Assembly: GCF_902506495.1 (NCBI RefSeq)
Contig: NZ_LR733267.1
Location: forward strand, 124,001-188,000
DNA: 64,000 nt
From: Pseudomonas sp. 8O
GTDB taxonomy: Bacteria; Pseudomonadota; Gammaproteobacteria; Pseudomonadales; Pseudomonadaceae
Reading direction: 5' to 3'
The position numbers were made by a program, and so were the translations under genes. The notes beneath the pieces were generated by a model. That model was not told the origin of the DNA. It did no database searches and saw only the letters and a list, made by a program, of their open reading frames with translations. This document shows positions 43,520 through 53,009 of the stretch, one piece after another (position 1 is the first letter of the stretch; every line of letters begins with the position of its first letter).

Positions 43520-44341
43520 ATGTCGAGCCGCCGTTCGCTTGCATTTCCCCTGAGCGCCCTGCTTCTTTTCGTCTTCACGTCGCTCTCCTCTACCTTGCTC
43601 AGCGCCGCGCCAGCCAACGATCTGCTGCGCCTGCACCAGCTGCGCCTGGCAACCCAGAAAAGCCTGGGCGACTTCTACATGTATAACGGCATGGAAGGCG
43701 ACCAGCGCTACGCACGGATGATTGGCGAGTCCCTGCAGGAAGGCCAATCTCACTTGAACGATCTGGGCGAAATGCCCGGCGATGCGAGCAAGGCGCTACG
43801 CGCGCAGCTGCAAACCAATTGGCAAAGTTATCGCAGCGGGCTCCAGGCACTGATGGACGCCATGCGCGCCCAGGGTTTCACCGACCTGCAACCCGTCGCC
43901 GATCTGGCCGAGAACAACCAACGCATCATGGCCATCAGTCAGGAGCTGTATCAGAAGATTCAGCAGGAAAGCGGTTTCAGCGTACCGCAACTGACTCAGA
44001 AGAGCCGTGAGCAGAGCCTGCTGATGCAGAACATCGCCCTGGACTATGCTTCACGCAGTGCCTCGGTCGGCGCCAGCTTCTTCGGCGGCGGCGAAGAACG
44101 CGCCATTGACGAGCTTGCCGGCGAATTCGCCAGCAAGCTGGACAGCCTCAGCGCCGCCCAGCAGAACACCCCGGAGATCAATGCGGCCCTGAACTCCATC
44201 GGCACCAAATGGCGTTACATCGAGAAATCCCTGCGCAACTACAACGAAAACACCGTACCTTTCCTGATCAGCAAGTATTCCGACAGCATCATCGAAGGCC
44301 TGGAAGCCGTTGCCGCCCAGTACGCCACCAGCCAACACTGA
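43520..44341 (+). CDS. Periplasmic conserved hypothetical protein
   Basis: The 273-residue protein starts at 43520 (MSSRRSLAFPLSALLLFVF), 6 bases after GGAG, with a signal peptide cleaved near residue 29 (SAAPAND). The mature part is almost wholly helical with repeated Gln-rich amphipathic segments (MAISQELYQKIQQESGFSVP), similar to nitrate-sensor-like or methyl-accepting periplasmic helical bundles, but no transmembrane segment follows. The same gene sits beside fadB in other pseudomonads. No function is known to me. Confidence 0.75.
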   Translation: MSSRRSLAFPLSALLLFVFTSLSSTLLSAAPANDLLRLHQLRLATQKSLGDFYMYNGMEGDQRYARMIGESLQEGQSHLNDLGEMPGDASKALRAQLQTNWQSYRSGLQALMDAMRAQGFTDLQPVADLAENNQRIMAISQELYQKIQQESGFSVPQLTQKSREQSLLMQNIALDYASRSASVGASFFGGGEERAIDELAGEFASKLDSLSAAQQNTPEINAALNSIGTKWRYIEKSLRNYNENTVPFLISKYSDSIIEGLEAVAAQYATSQH

Positions 44342-44376
44342 TGCTCCATGTTTCCGGCCTGCCTGGCCCAACTCTT

Positions 44377-44402
44377 GCCCGGTGCTAGCACCGGGCTTTT
44401 CT
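44377..44402 (+). terminator. Terminator after the periplasmic hypothetical gene
   Basis: gcccggtgc and gcaccgggc form a 9-bp stem around TA, followed by TTTTCTTT. It lies 35 bases after the stop. Confidence 0.88.
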
Positions 44403-44490
44403 TTGCCTCTTTCACGACCAGTCGCCCTATCCCACACAATGGGGCCATACTTGAGACAGAGCCATTTGCCCCCTTGAGGAGGAGTTCACC

Positions 44491-44940
44491 ATGCCCTACC
44501 AGCACATTCTGGTCGCCGTCGACCTGACCGAGGAATGCGACCCTGTCGTGACACGTGCGCAGAAGCTGGCGAAGGCCAGTGGCGCCAAGATGTCTCTGGT
44601 GCATATCGTCGAACCGATGGCCATGGCCTTCGGTGGTGACGTGCCGATGGATCTGTCCATGCTGCAACAACAGCAGTTCGAACAGGCCCGCGAGCGCCTG
44701 GACAGCTTCACTGGCAAATATCCCGAGCTGACCGCGGATCAGCGTCATCTGGCTTATGGCCAACCACGCCAGGAGATCCACCGCCTGGCCGAAGAGCAGG
44801 GTTGCGACCTGATCGTGGTCGGCAGCCATGGCCGCCACGGCCTGGCGCTGTTGCTGGGCTCGACCGCCAATGACGTACTGCATGGCGCGCCCTGCGATGT
44901 GCTCGCAGTGCGCCTGAAGAAAGGCGAAAAAGGCGCTTGA
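44491..44940 (+). CDS. Universal stress protein (UspA family)
   Basis: The 149-residue protein has the UspA fold signature: HILVAVDLTEE at the N-terminus, and GSHGRHGLALLLGSTANDVL, which provides the G-x2-G-x9-G-S/T ATP-binding loop near residues 108-128. It is cytoplasmic. UspA proteins are induced by growth arrest and respiratory stress. It has its own promoter region after the terminator at 44377 and a GAGGAGG ribosome site. Confidence 0.92.
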   Translation: MPYQHILVAVDLTEECDPVVTRAQKLAKASGAKMSLVHIVEPMAMAFGGDVPMDLSMLQQQQFEQARERLDSFTGKYPELTADQRHLAYGQPRQEIHRLAEEQGCDLIVVGSHGRHGLALLLGSTANDVLHGAPCDVLAVRLKKGEKGA

Positions 44941-44947
44941 GATCGCG

Positions 44948-45014
44948 TCGCGGCTGAAGCCCCTCCCACAGTAGCCGCATTGGCTCTGCCCGTGGGAAGC
45001 GCTTCAGCGGCGAG
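44948..45014. repeat. REP-type palindrome, family C
   Basis: gcggctgaagcccctcccac and its inverted copy gtgggaagcgcttcagcggc flank an interior loop. A second copy is at 62961-63026. It lies between the convergent usp gene and the 45030 gene. Confidence 0.8.
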
Positions 45015-45029
45015 CTTTTAGCTTCGGCC

Positions 45030-45716
45030 CTACTCGAACGAATCGCCCGCGCTCATGACCAGCGGGCGAATCTTCTGCAGCTGGGTTTCCAGCGACACCG
45101 TCATGCTCGATGACATCGAGAAGAAGGTGAGGAAGGCCTTGAGGTTGGAGTCGCCTTCACAGGTGTCGTGAATGCGCTGCCAGAAAGCCTGATTGACCAG
45201 CTTCAGTTGCTGGAACAGGCGCACCAGCCCTTTCAGCTCCCAATCGGCCAGACGCCCCTCGCGCATGTTGAAATATTGCCGCGTCAGGTACAGCGATACC
45301 GCGCGCAGGATGAATTCCTGATTGTTGGCAAAGGGCAGATGGTGCTGCGCCATGGGTTTCAGGCGCGCCAGCACCGGACAGGCGCTGGTGGCCATGATGA
45401 CCCCGAGCAGCGCACGCAGGCCCTCCTCCAGGCCGACATGCTTGGTGTACTCACGCTCCGGTGTGCGCACCCAGACGCTGGCCTTCTTGAAAGCTGGCAG
45501 GCCACGAAAATCCTCGATCACCCGATGCAGATCGACCGCTGCCGGACAATGGCTGAACTGCTCGCGACTCAGCGGACAATTGCTGCATTGCTGATGCTCA
45601 AGGCGCGTCCAGGCGGGCGCCTGTTGCACCTGGACGGGGTCATATTCGCGATTCAGCTCGATCCGATAGCTGAACTGATGATTGTCGTCGAGAGTAATGC
45701 GGTACTCGATGGCCAT
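45030..45716 (-). CDS. Conserved hypothetical protein (DUF6901-like)
   Basis: The 228-residue cytoplasmic protein begins MAIEYRITLDDNHQFSYRIE. It carries a Cys cluster, EHQQCSNCPLSREQFSHCPA (CxxC plus a further Cys), that could bind a metal. The middle has FACPV-like ATSACPVLARLKPMAQHHLPF. The C-terminal half is helical. Homologues in pseudomonads sit next to uup. I recall the label DUF6901, without certainty; no function is known. Confidence 0.75.
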   Translation of the reverse strand: MAIEYRITLDDNHQFSYRIELNREYDPVQVQQAPAWTRLEHQQCSNCPLSREQFSHCPAAVDLHRVIEDFRGLPAFKKASVWVRTPEREYTKHVGLEEGLRALLGVIMATSACPVLARLKPMAQHHLPFANNQEFILRAVSLYLTRQYFNMREGRLADWELKGLVRLFQQLKLVNQAFWQRIHDTCEGDSNLKAFLTFFSMSSSMTVSLETQLQKIRPLVMSAGDSFE

Positions 45717-45734
45717 TGCCCGTTCGTTCCTTCG

Positions 45735-47660
45735 TCAGCCTTCCAGCTCTGCCCAGCGCTCGAGCAACTCGTCCATTTCCTTCTGCAAGCCCTCGAAACG
45801 CGCCAATACTTCCGTGGTGACCTGCACCGGCTGCTGGTAGAAGGCAGGATCGGATACCTGCTCCTGTACCGCGGCCATTTCCTGCTCCAGGGCATCGATC
45901 TGCCCAGGAATCGCTTCCAGCTCGCGCTGTAGCTTGTAGCTTAGTTTCTTCTTCGCCGGCTCGACGCTCTCTTGCACGGGAGTCACTGCGGCCGCGGCCG
46001 GCGCTTCGACGATGGCCGTGGCCAGTTCGGCCTTGCCGGACTTGCTTTCACCCACTCCGAGCAGGCGCGGCGAACCGCCCTGGCGCAGCCAATCCTGATA
46101 GCCGCCGACGTACTCGCGCACCTTGCCTTCCCCCTCGAAAACCAGGGTGCTGGTCACGACGTTGTCAAGGAAGGCACGGTCGTGGCTGACCATCAGCACG
46201 GTGCCAGGGAAATTGAGCAGTACTTCTTCGAGCAGTTCCAGGGTTTCTACGTCCAGGTCGTTGGTCGGTTCGTCGAGCACCAGCAGGTTGGCCGGCTTGC
46301 TGAACAACTTGGCGAGCAACAGTCGTGCCCGTTCGCCACCCGACAGCGCTTTGACGGGCGTACGGGCGCGTTGCGGGCTGAACAGGAAGTCGCCCAGGTA
46401 GCTCAGTACATGGCGGTTCTGGCCGTCGATAGTGATGAAATCGCGGCCTTCGGCGACGTTGTCGATTACCGTCTTCTCCGGCTCGAGCTGGTGACGTAAT
46501 TGGTCGAAATACGCCACTTCCAGTTTGGTGCCGACCTCGATCTTGCCGCTGCTCGGTTGCAGGTCGCTGAGCAAAAGCTTGAGCAGGGTGGTCTTGCCGG
46601 TACCGTTGGCGCCAAGCAGGCCGATGCGGTCGCCGCGCTGCAGGACCATGGAGAAATCCTTGACCAGGAACGGGCCGCCGGCGTGAGCGAAACTGACGTT
46701 CTCTGCCACCATCACCTGTTTGCCGGACTTGTCCGCGGTATCGAGCTGGATATTCGCCTTGCCCTGGCGCTCGCGCCGCTCGCTACGCTCCGCACGCATT
46801 GCCTTGAGCGCACGTACACGCCCTTCGTTACGGGTGCGACGGGCCTTGATGCCCTGACGAATCCACACTTCCTCCTGAGCCAGGCGCTTGTCGAACAGCG
46901 CATTGGCGGTTTCCTCGGCAGCCAGTTGCTGCTCTTTGTGTACCAGGAAGCTGGCGTAGTCACCGTTCCAGTCGATCAGGCCGCCACGATCCAGTTCGAG
47001 GATGCGCGTAGCCAGGTTCTGCAGGAAGGAGCGGTCGTGGGTAATGAACAGCACGGCGCCACCGAAGTCTTTCAGCGCCTCTTCCAGCCAGGCGATGGCG
47101 CCGATGTCCAGGTGGTTGGTCGGCTCATCGAGCAGCAGCAGATCCGGCTCGGACACCAATGCCTGCGCCAACAGCACACGACGGCGCCAGCCCCCGGAGA
47201 GCTCGGCCAGCGTCTTGTCGGCCGGCAACTGCAGGCGGCTCAGGGTGCTGTCGACCAGTTGCTGCAGACGCCAGCCGTCTTTGGCTTCCAGCTCCTGCTG
47301 CACGTGCATCAATTGCTCGAGGTCGTCATCCCCGTGGATGTTCTGCGCCAGGTGGTGATAACGCGCCAACAGCTCGCCAACGCCAGCCAGGCCTTCGGCG
47401 ACCACGTCGAACACCGTGCGCTCGTCGGCGCGCGGCAGCTCCTGCGGCAGCTCGCCGATCTTCAGCCCCGGGGCGCGCCAGATCTCGCCGTCATCGGGCA
47501 TCTGGTCGCCCTTGACCAAGCGCAGCATGCTCGATTTACCGGTGCCGTTGCGGCCGATGATGCACACCCGCTCACCCCGCGCAATCTGCCAGGACACTCC
47601 GTCGAGCAGGGGCATGGCGCCATAGGCGAGGGATACGTCGGCAAACTTGAGCAGGGTCAT
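45735..47660 (-). CDS. uup: ABC-F family ATPase Uup
   Basis: The 641-residue protein has two ABC cassettes without membrane domains: Walker A GRNGTGKSSM and GANGTGKTTL, signatures LSGGWRRRVLLAQAL and LSGGERARLLLAKL. A C-terminal coiled coil (about 560-640, KKLSYKLQRELEAIPGQID) binds DNA in E. coli Uup. Uup acts on ribosomes or ribosome biogenesis and limits precise transposon excision. The start 47660 (MTLLKFADVSLAYG) follows GGAG; the longer reading from 47768 is not supported. Confidence 0.94.
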   Translation of the reverse strand: MTLLKFADVSLAYGAMPLLDGVSWQIARGERVCIIGRNGTGKSSMLRLVKGDQMPDDGEIWRAPGLKIGELPQELPRADERTVFDVVAEGLAGVGELLARYHHLAQNIHGDDDLEQLMHVQQELEAKDGWRLQQLVDSTLSRLQLPADKTLAELSGGWRRRVLLAQALVSEPDLLLLDEPTNHLDIGAIAWLEEALKDFGGAVLFITHDRSFLQNLATRILELDRGGLIDWNGDYASFLVHKEQQLAAEETANALFDKRLAQEEVWIRQGIKARRTRNEGRVRALKAMRAERSERRERQGKANIQLDTADKSGKQVMVAENVSFAHAGGPFLVKDFSMVLQRGDRIGLLGANGTGKTTLLKLLLSDLQPSSGKIEVGTKLEVAYFDQLRHQLEPEKTVIDNVAEGRDFITIDGQNRHVLSYLGDFLFSPQRARTPVKALSGGERARLLLAKLFSKPANLLVLDEPTNDLDVETLELLEEVLLNFPGTVLMVSHDRAFLDNVVTSTLVFEGEGKVREYVGGYQDWLRQGGSPRLLGVGESKSGKAELATAIVEAPAAAAVTPVQESVEPAKKKLSYKLQRELEAIPGQIDALEQEMAAVQEQVSDPAFYQQPVQVTTEVLARFEGLQKEMDELLERWAELEG

Positions 47661-47896
47661 GGGCATCTCCAGAAACAGGCGGCGCATTCTACCCGAGTTG
47701 CCAGCCGGCTGTTGCCGTTTCCACAGACGCAACAGATGTCGCCCCTGCTCATCATCTGGCGCAGGCAAAGCGCATCTTTGCTACATGTGTCCATCTGGCC
47801 CGACAGCATTCACCGCACCCCGATGAAGCGCTAAGCTAGAGCTATGCAACGACACGGATCGTGTTGCCCCATACCTCTGCTTCTCCTGGAAATGCC

Positions 47897-49822
47897 ATGC
47901 GCAGTCGCTTTCTCTCTGTAGTTTCCTGTCTGATTATTACCGCCACCGCTGTCGCCAGTGTCGAAGCTGCCAGCCTCACCCAGCAGCGCCAGTACTATGA
48001 TGAGGCCAAGCGGGCCCTGGCCAAGGGCGACAGTGGCCCTTATCGCCAGTACGCCAGCGCGCTACGCGATTACCCACTGACGCCTTATCTGGCCTATGAC
48101 GAGCTGACCAACCGGCTCAAGTCGGCCAGCAATGCCGAGATCGAGAAATTTCTCGCCGAACATGGCGACCTGCCCCAGGCCAGCTGGATGAAACTGCGCT
48201 GGTTGCGCTGGCTGGCCGAGCGTGGCGACTGGAAGCCCTTCCTCGATCACTACGACGCCAAACTCAACTTCACCGAGCTGGACTGCCTCTACGGCCAGTA
48301 CCAGCTCAGCCACGGTCTGACCGCCGAAGGCAACGCCACTGCCGAGAAGCTCTGGCTGGTGGGAAAATCCCAGCCCAACGCCTGTGACCCGCTGTTCGAA
48401 CGCTGGGCCGCCAATGGCCAGCTCACCGAGCAACGCCGCTGGCAGCGCACCAAGCTGGCGGTGGAAAGCGGCAACTACGGCCTGGCCAACTTCCTGATCA
48501 AGGGCATGCCAACGCTCGGTGAGCGCGGCAAGCTGATGGTCGAAGTGGCGCAAAAGCCACAACTGCTGAAGAACACCGCGCGCTTCGCCCCCGCTGATGA
48601 CGCCATGAGCGACGTGGTCGGCCTCGGCTTGCGTCGCCTGGCTCGGCAGAGCCCGGAAGATGCCCTGGCCCTGCTCGACGGCTACGCCCAACGCATGAAG
48701 TTCTCCGCCGACGAACAGGTCGCCATCGCCCGGCAGATCGGCCTGCGCCTGGCGCAACGCTTCGACCTGCGCGGCCTGCAGGTAATGGCCAAGTACGACC
48801 CGCAACTGCGTGACAACACCGTCAGCGAATGGCGTGCGCGCCTACTGCTGCGTCACGGCCGCTGGGAAGAGGCCTATCAGCTGACCCAGAACATGCCGTC
48901 CGATCTGGCCAGCAGCAACCGCTGGCGTTACTGGAATGCGCGCAGCCTGCAACTGGCGCAACCCAACAGCCAGCAGCCGGCTGTGCTGTTCCAGGCGCTG
49001 GCCAAGGAACGCGACTTCTATGGCTTCATGGCGGCGGATCAGGTCAAGGCGCCTTACGCGTTGAACAACCAGCCACTGGCCCTCGATCCCAAGGTGGTGC
49101 AGAAAGTGCGCAACACTGCCGGCATCAAGCGCGCGATGGAATTCCATGAACGCGGGCAGATCGTCGATGGCCGCCGCGAGTGGTATCACGTCAGCCGCCT
49201 GTTCAGCCGCGATGAACTGGTGGCCCAGGCGCGCCTGGCCTACGAAATGGAGTGGTATTTCCCGGCCATCCGCACCATCAGCCAGGCCCAGTACTGGGAC
49301 GACCTGGAAGTACGCTTCCCCATGGCCCATCGTAACGAGCTGGTACGCGAAGCCAAACGCCGTGACCTGCATTCGAGCTGGGTGTTCGCCATCACCCGCC
49401 AGGAAAGTGCCTTCATGGCCGACGCCCGCTCCCACGCAGGCGCCATGGGCCTGATGCAGCTGATGCCGGCCACCGCCAAGGAAACCGCACGCAAGTTCGG
49501 CATCCCCCTGGCTTCGCCGCAACTGGCACTCAACCCGGACACCAACATCCAGCTGGGCGCGGCTTATCTCAGCCAGGTATACGGTCAGTTCAATGGCAAC
49601 CGCGTACTCGCCTCGGCTGCCTACAACGCAGGGCCTGGTCGCGTGCGCCAGTGGCTGCGTGGCGCCGATCACCTCAGTTACGACGTCTGGGTCGAGAACA
49701 TTCCCTTCGACGAAACCCGCCAGTACGTGCAGAACGTGCTGTCCTACTCGGTAATCTACGGCCAGAAGCTGGGCGCCCCCCACCCGCTGGTGGCATGGAA
49801 CGAGCGTTTCTTCGACGATTAG
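47897..49822 (+). CDS. slt: Soluble lytic murein transglycosylase
   Basis: The 641-residue periplasmic enzyme cuts the glycan strand between MurNAc and GlcNAc, yielding 1,6-anhydro ends that feed the NagZ recycling path. It has a signal peptide (cleavage near Ala24-Ala25), a large superhelical U-domain, and a C-terminal lysozyme-like domain with catalytic Glu503 in ITRQESAF, GLMQLMPATAKETA, and AAYNAGPGRVRQW. The start 47897 (MRSRFLSVV) precedes the signal sequence; the reading from 47861 adds 12 residues ahead of it. Confidence 0.95.
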   Translation: MRSRFLSVVSCLIITATAVASVEAASLTQQRQYYDEAKRALAKGDSGPYRQYASALRDYPLTPYLAYDELTNRLKSASNAEIEKFLAEHGDLPQASWMKLRWLRWLAERGDWKPFLDHYDAKLNFTELDCLYGQYQLSHGLTAEGNATAEKLWLVGKSQPNACDPLFERWAANGQLTEQRRWQRTKLAVESGNYGLANFLIKGMPTLGERGKLMVEVAQKPQLLKNTARFAPADDAMSDVVGLGLRRLARQSPEDALALLDGYAQRMKFSADEQVAIARQIGLRLAQRFDLRGLQVMAKYDPQLRDNTVSEWRARLLLRHGRWEEAYQLTQNMPSDLASSNRWRYWNARSLQLAQPNSQQPAVLFQALAKERDFYGFMAADQVKAPYALNNQPLALDPKVVQKVRNTAGIKRAMEFHERGQIVDGRREWYHVSRLFSRDELVAQARLAYEMEWYFPAIRTISQAQYWDDLEVRFPMAHRNELVREAKRRDLHSSWVFAITRQESAFMADARSHAGAMGLMQLMPATAKETARKFGIPLASPQLALNPDTNIQLGAAYLSQVYGQFNGNRVLASAAYNAGPGRVRQWLRGADHLSYDVWVENIPFDETRQYVQNVLSYSVIYGQKLGAPHPLVAWNERFFDD

Positions 49823-49832
49823 TGAAGCAAAG

Positions 49833-49862
49833 GCCCCGATCAGGCAGGTGTCTGATCGGGGC
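49833..49862. terminator. Hairpin after slt
   Basis: gccccgatcag and ctgatcggggc form an 11-bp perfect stem, 10 bases after the slt stop. The T tract is poor, so efficiency is uncertain. Confidence 0.65.
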
Positions 49863-49987
49863 ATGCTATTCCATACGCCACTCAGGGCCCAGAGGGCGTT
49901 CCACTCCAATACCGCATGGGCCTCAGACCACCGCCGCGACAAAAGTTGCCGCGTCCATCGGATGCTCCGGCAGCTAACGGATCACCC

Positions 49988-50008
49988 GGTGCGCACGGCG
50001 CACCCTAC
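49988..50008. repeat. REP-type palindrome, family B
   Basis: ggtgcgcacggcgcacc forms a short palindrome followed by ctac. Related copies are at 55449-55469, 55572-55607 and 58929-58959. It overlaps the end of the MOSC gene by a few bases. Confidence 0.6.
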
Positions 50009-50811
50009 TCCAGGACTTCGACCGGCATTCCTACCTGCAGCTCACCGATGCCACGCGGCAGCAGGTTCTGCCCGAAATACACGTCGCCATCGCGTTCCCG
50101 ATAGGTCTTGAGCGTGGCCAGTGGCTCACGCTGGGCGTTGCGCTCGCCGGTCTGCGGGTCGACGGTGGTGAGGATGCAGCGCGAGCAGCCCTTGGCTACC
50201 TCGAACTCCACCTCGCCGATGCGGATGCGCTTCCAGCTGTCTTCCGCGTAGGGTTCGCTGCCGGTGACGACCAGATTGGGGCGAAAACGCAGCATCGACA
50301 GTGGCTGCCCGACTCGCTGGGAGAGATCGTCCAACGAGGCCTGGCCAATCAGCAGCAGCGGGAAACCATCGGCGAAGGCCACGCGATCCCCCGGCTGCGC
50401 ATAGGCAGTATCGACCTGGCGGGTACGTTCTTCCGGCACCTGCACCAGGCGGCAAGGCTTGCCCAGCAAGCCGCTGAGCCAGGCGGCCGCTTCATCACCG
50501 GCATCCGGCACGCGAAGGCTGTCACGCCAGACGATGACGCCACGCAGATCCTGCTCAGGGTCGGGCAGCGCCACGGACAGATCGTCACGACCCGGCGCAC
50601 TCAGGGTCAGGCCACCGCGCGCGTCGCACAGGGCGCTCAACTGGCTCATCTGCGGCAGCAGGCGCTGGGTGATGAAGCGGCCGTTGTCGGCGTCGACCAG
50701 CATCCAGCGCCGATCACCCTGCAGGCCGAGACCGTCGACCGCGCTGCGCTGCAGCACTTCGCCGCGGCCGGACTTGAGCGGATAACGGTACAGCCCCGAA
50801 AGACTCGGCAT
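50005..50811 (-). CDS. MOSC domain protein (YcbX-like)
   Basis: The 268-residue protein has an N-terminal MOSC_N beta-barrel domain (SLSGLYRYPLKSGRGEVLQ) and a C-terminal MOSC domain. The latter contains GCSRCILTTVDPQTGERN, whose Cys is the expected molybdenum-cofactor ligand. Related YcbX and mARC proteins reduce N-hydroxylated bases using molybdenum cofactor. No ferredoxin-like domain is fused, so an external electron donor would be needed. Product and substrate are not known here. Confidence 0.88.
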   Translation of the reverse strand: MPSLSGLYRYPLKSGRGEVLQRSAVDGLGLQGDRRWMLVDADNGRFITQRLLPQMSQLSALCDARGGLTLSAPGRDDLSVALPDPEQDLRGVIVWRDSLRVPDAGDEAAAWLSGLLGKPCRLVQVPEERTRQVDTAYAQPGDRVAFADGFPLLLIGQASLDDLSQRVGQPLSMLRFRPNLVVTGSEPYAEDSWKRIRIGEVEFEVAKGCSRCILTTVDPQTGERNAQREPLATLKTYRERDGDVYFGQNLLPRGIGELQVGMPVEVLE

Positions 50812-50889
50812 GGGTCGGCTTCCTAGTTGGCAAAATGCCGTTATACGAGCTGACAGCGATGCTCACAAGCACTGCGAGGCATCAAGGAC

Positions 50890-51825
50890 TTAGCGAGGTT
50901 CGTCCAGCTCGAGACGTTGACGAATTACATCCACCAGTTTGTCCGGCTGGAACTTGGAGAGGAAATTGTCGCAGCCGACCTTCTTCACCATCGCCTCGTT
51001 GAAGCTGCCCGACAGCGACGTGTGCAGCACCACGTAGAGATCCTTGAGACGCGGGTCATTGCGAATTTCGCTGGTGAGGCGATAGCCGTCCATTTCCGGC
51101 ATCTCGGCATCGGTGAAGATCATCAGCAGCTTGTCGGTCATCACCTCACCGGTGTCGGCCCACTTCTTGAGCAGGTTGAGGGCCTTGAGGCCGTCACTGG
51201 CCATGTGCAGGCGAAGCCCCAACTGCGTCAGGGTATCGCGCAGCTGGCTCAGCGCCACGCTGGAATCGTCCACCAGCAGCACTTCGCGCCCGCGCGCCTT
51301 CTCCAGCAGCGGGTCGGCGAGCTTTTCCGCGGAAACCTTGGTGCTCATCGGTACGATCTCGGCGAGCACCTTCTCCACATCGATGACCTCGACGATCTGG
51401 TCCTCGACCTTGGTGATAGCGGTCAGGTAGTGCTGACGTCCGGCGCCACCCGGGGGCGGCAGAATCGACTCCCAGTTGAGGTTGAGAATGCGATCCACAC
51501 TACCAACCAGGAAAGCCTGCACCGAGCGGTTGTACTCGGTGACGATGATGGTGCTGCGCTCATCCGGCACCAGTGGGCGCATGCCGATAGCCTGGGACAG
51601 ATCGATCACCGGCAGGGTCTGACCACGCAGGTTGACCACGCCGCAGACGAAGCGATGGCGCTGTGGCATCAGCGTCAGTTTGGGCATCTGCAGGACTTCC
51701 TGCACCTTGAACACGTTGATGGCGAACAACTGCCGGCCAGCCAGGCGGAACATCAGAATCTCCAGACGGTTCTCGCCGACCAGTTGCGTGCGTTGATCTA
51801 CTGAATCGAGGATGCCGGCCATCAT
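50890..51825 (-). CDS. Chemotaxis coupling protein CheV
   Basis: The 311-residue protein fuses a CheW domain (about 20-160, with GVVNLRGQTLPVIDLS) to a CheY-like receiver (about 180-305, DD at 186-187, phospho-acceptor Asp239 in FTDAEMPEMDGY, Lys at SKFQ). CheV couples CheA to chemoreceptors and can be tuned by phosphorylation. No chemotaxis operon lies around it, so it works with components encoded elsewhere. Confidence 0.93.
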   Translation of the reverse strand: MMAGILDSVDQRTQLVGENRLEILMFRLAGRQLFAINVFKVQEVLQMPKLTLMPQRHRFVCGVVNLRGQTLPVIDLSQAIGMRPLVPDERSTIIVTEYNRSVQAFLVGSVDRILNLNWESILPPPGGAGRQHYLTAITKVEDQIVEVIDVEKVLAEIVPMSTKVSAEKLADPLLEKARGREVLLVDDSSVALSQLRDTLTQLGLRLHMASDGLKALNLLKKWADTGEVMTDKLLMIFTDAEMPEMDGYRLTSEIRNDPRLKDLYVVLHTSLSGSFNEAMVKKVGCDNFLSKFQPDKLVDVIRQRLELDEPR

Positions 51826-51914
51826 GTGCTCCGAGGTATATAAGGTGATTCTAGTCTGCCGTTCGGGTTATCGGCGGGCTGCCGGCAGACTGAAGCATTG
51901 CTGGCGCGCAGCCA

Positions 51915-52832
51915 TCATGCCTCAGCCCTATGTACCTGACCAGCGAGCAGCGACGAATGCTTCGGCAGATGCAGGCGCAGGGCGCCGGGTTCGGCACGAA
52001 AACGCAGGCCTGTACTTTCCATCGGCTCGCCGTCGAGATTCAGGTCCAACCCCTCCAGCGCTTCCACCTCCAGCCAGGGCAGCCGCGCGCTGACCGCAAC
52101 GCTCTGCAAGCCAAGAATGCCCCCGGACAACAGCGTGCCCAAGGTGCCGACGACATCCTGTGCCGCCGGCACGATGCAGACATCAAGCAGGCCATCGTTG
52201 ATGCTCGCCTCCGGACAAAGCAGGTGCCCACCACCGGCCTGTCGCCCGTTACCGATGCCCAGGGCCAGGAACTCGCCCTGCCATTGGAAATCCGGCCCAT
52301 GAAAGCGACCGGCTGCCGCTCGCACTTCGGAAAAGCGACCTAGCCCGGTGAGCAGATAGGCGGCGCCACCCAGGACTTTCTTGAGCTCTTCAGGCGTATT
52401 GGCCGTAACGTTGGAGCCGAAACCACCGGTGGCCATGTTCAAAAAAACGCGCTCGTCTGCCATGCCTACGTCCACGGCGACCGGCTCGACCTCGAGCAGT
52501 GCCAGCGCGGCAGCTGGCGTCAGCGCAATACCGGCTGCGTGGGCAAAATCATTGGCCGTGCCCAGCGGCAGCAGCGCCAGGCTCGCTTCGCTCCGCGCCT
52601 TGACCAGCGCCTCGACCACATCACGCAGGGTGCCATCACCACCGCCGGCGATCAGCGTTGAATAACCAGCGGCCAATCCTTCCTCGACCAGCCGCTCGGC
52701 GTCGCCACCTTCCCAGGTCAGGCGTACGGCCAGATCCCAACCACGCTCGCGCAGGTCGTTCACCGCCGCCCTCACCTCCACGTTCAACGCTTGCTTGCCA
52801 TGCAGAATCAACCAGGCCTTGCGTTCGCGCAT
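51915..52832 (-). CDS. yegS: Diacylglycerol kinase-family lipid kinase YegS
   Basis: The 305-residue protein has the DAGK catalytic motif GGGDGTLRDV (about residues 63-72) and LPLGTANDFAHAAGI, diagnostic of YegS. It phosphorylates a lipid, in vitro phosphatidylglycerol in E. coli. The protein is cytoplasmic and peripheral to the membrane. It begins MRERKAWLILHG and is transcribed divergently from the pirin gene. Confidence 0.93.
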   Translation of the reverse strand: MRERKAWLILHGKQALNVEVRAAVNDLRERGWDLAVRLTWEGGDAERLVEEGLAAGYSTLIAGGGDGTLRDVVEALVKARSEASLALLPLGTANDFAHAAGIALTPAAALALLEVEPVAVDVGMADERVFLNMATGGFGSNVTANTPEELKKVLGGAAYLLTGLGRFSEVRAAAGRFHGPDFQWQGEFLALGIGNGRQAGGGHLLCPEASINDGLLDVCIVPAAQDVVGTLGTLLSGGILGLQSVAVSARLPWLEVEALEGLDLNLDGEPMESTGLRFRAEPGALRLHLPKHSSLLAGQVHRAEA

Positions 52833-53009
52833 TGCGCGTCCTCCTTGAAAGAATCAGCGAAAGCCTAGTGTCTGGCCCTCACGAAAATTAATCAAATTAA
52901 TCGATATCAATGCTGTAAAAATTGCGCTTTTAAATCGATCAATCCAAATGGATCATTCGCCCATCAACGCGGCACGGGACTGAACTCGTGCATGACTGGA
53001 GGATTGACC
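52833..53009. promoter_or_regulatory. AT-rich divergent control region of yegS and pirin
   Basis: Unlike its surroundings this region is strongly AT-rich between 52885 and 52955. It contains a direct repeat attaatc-aa-attaatc (around 52888-52903) and an inverted repeat aatcc-aaat-ggatcatt near 52943. Such repeats are typical of LysR-type or AraC-type operator sites, but the regulator is unknown. Confidence 0.4.
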
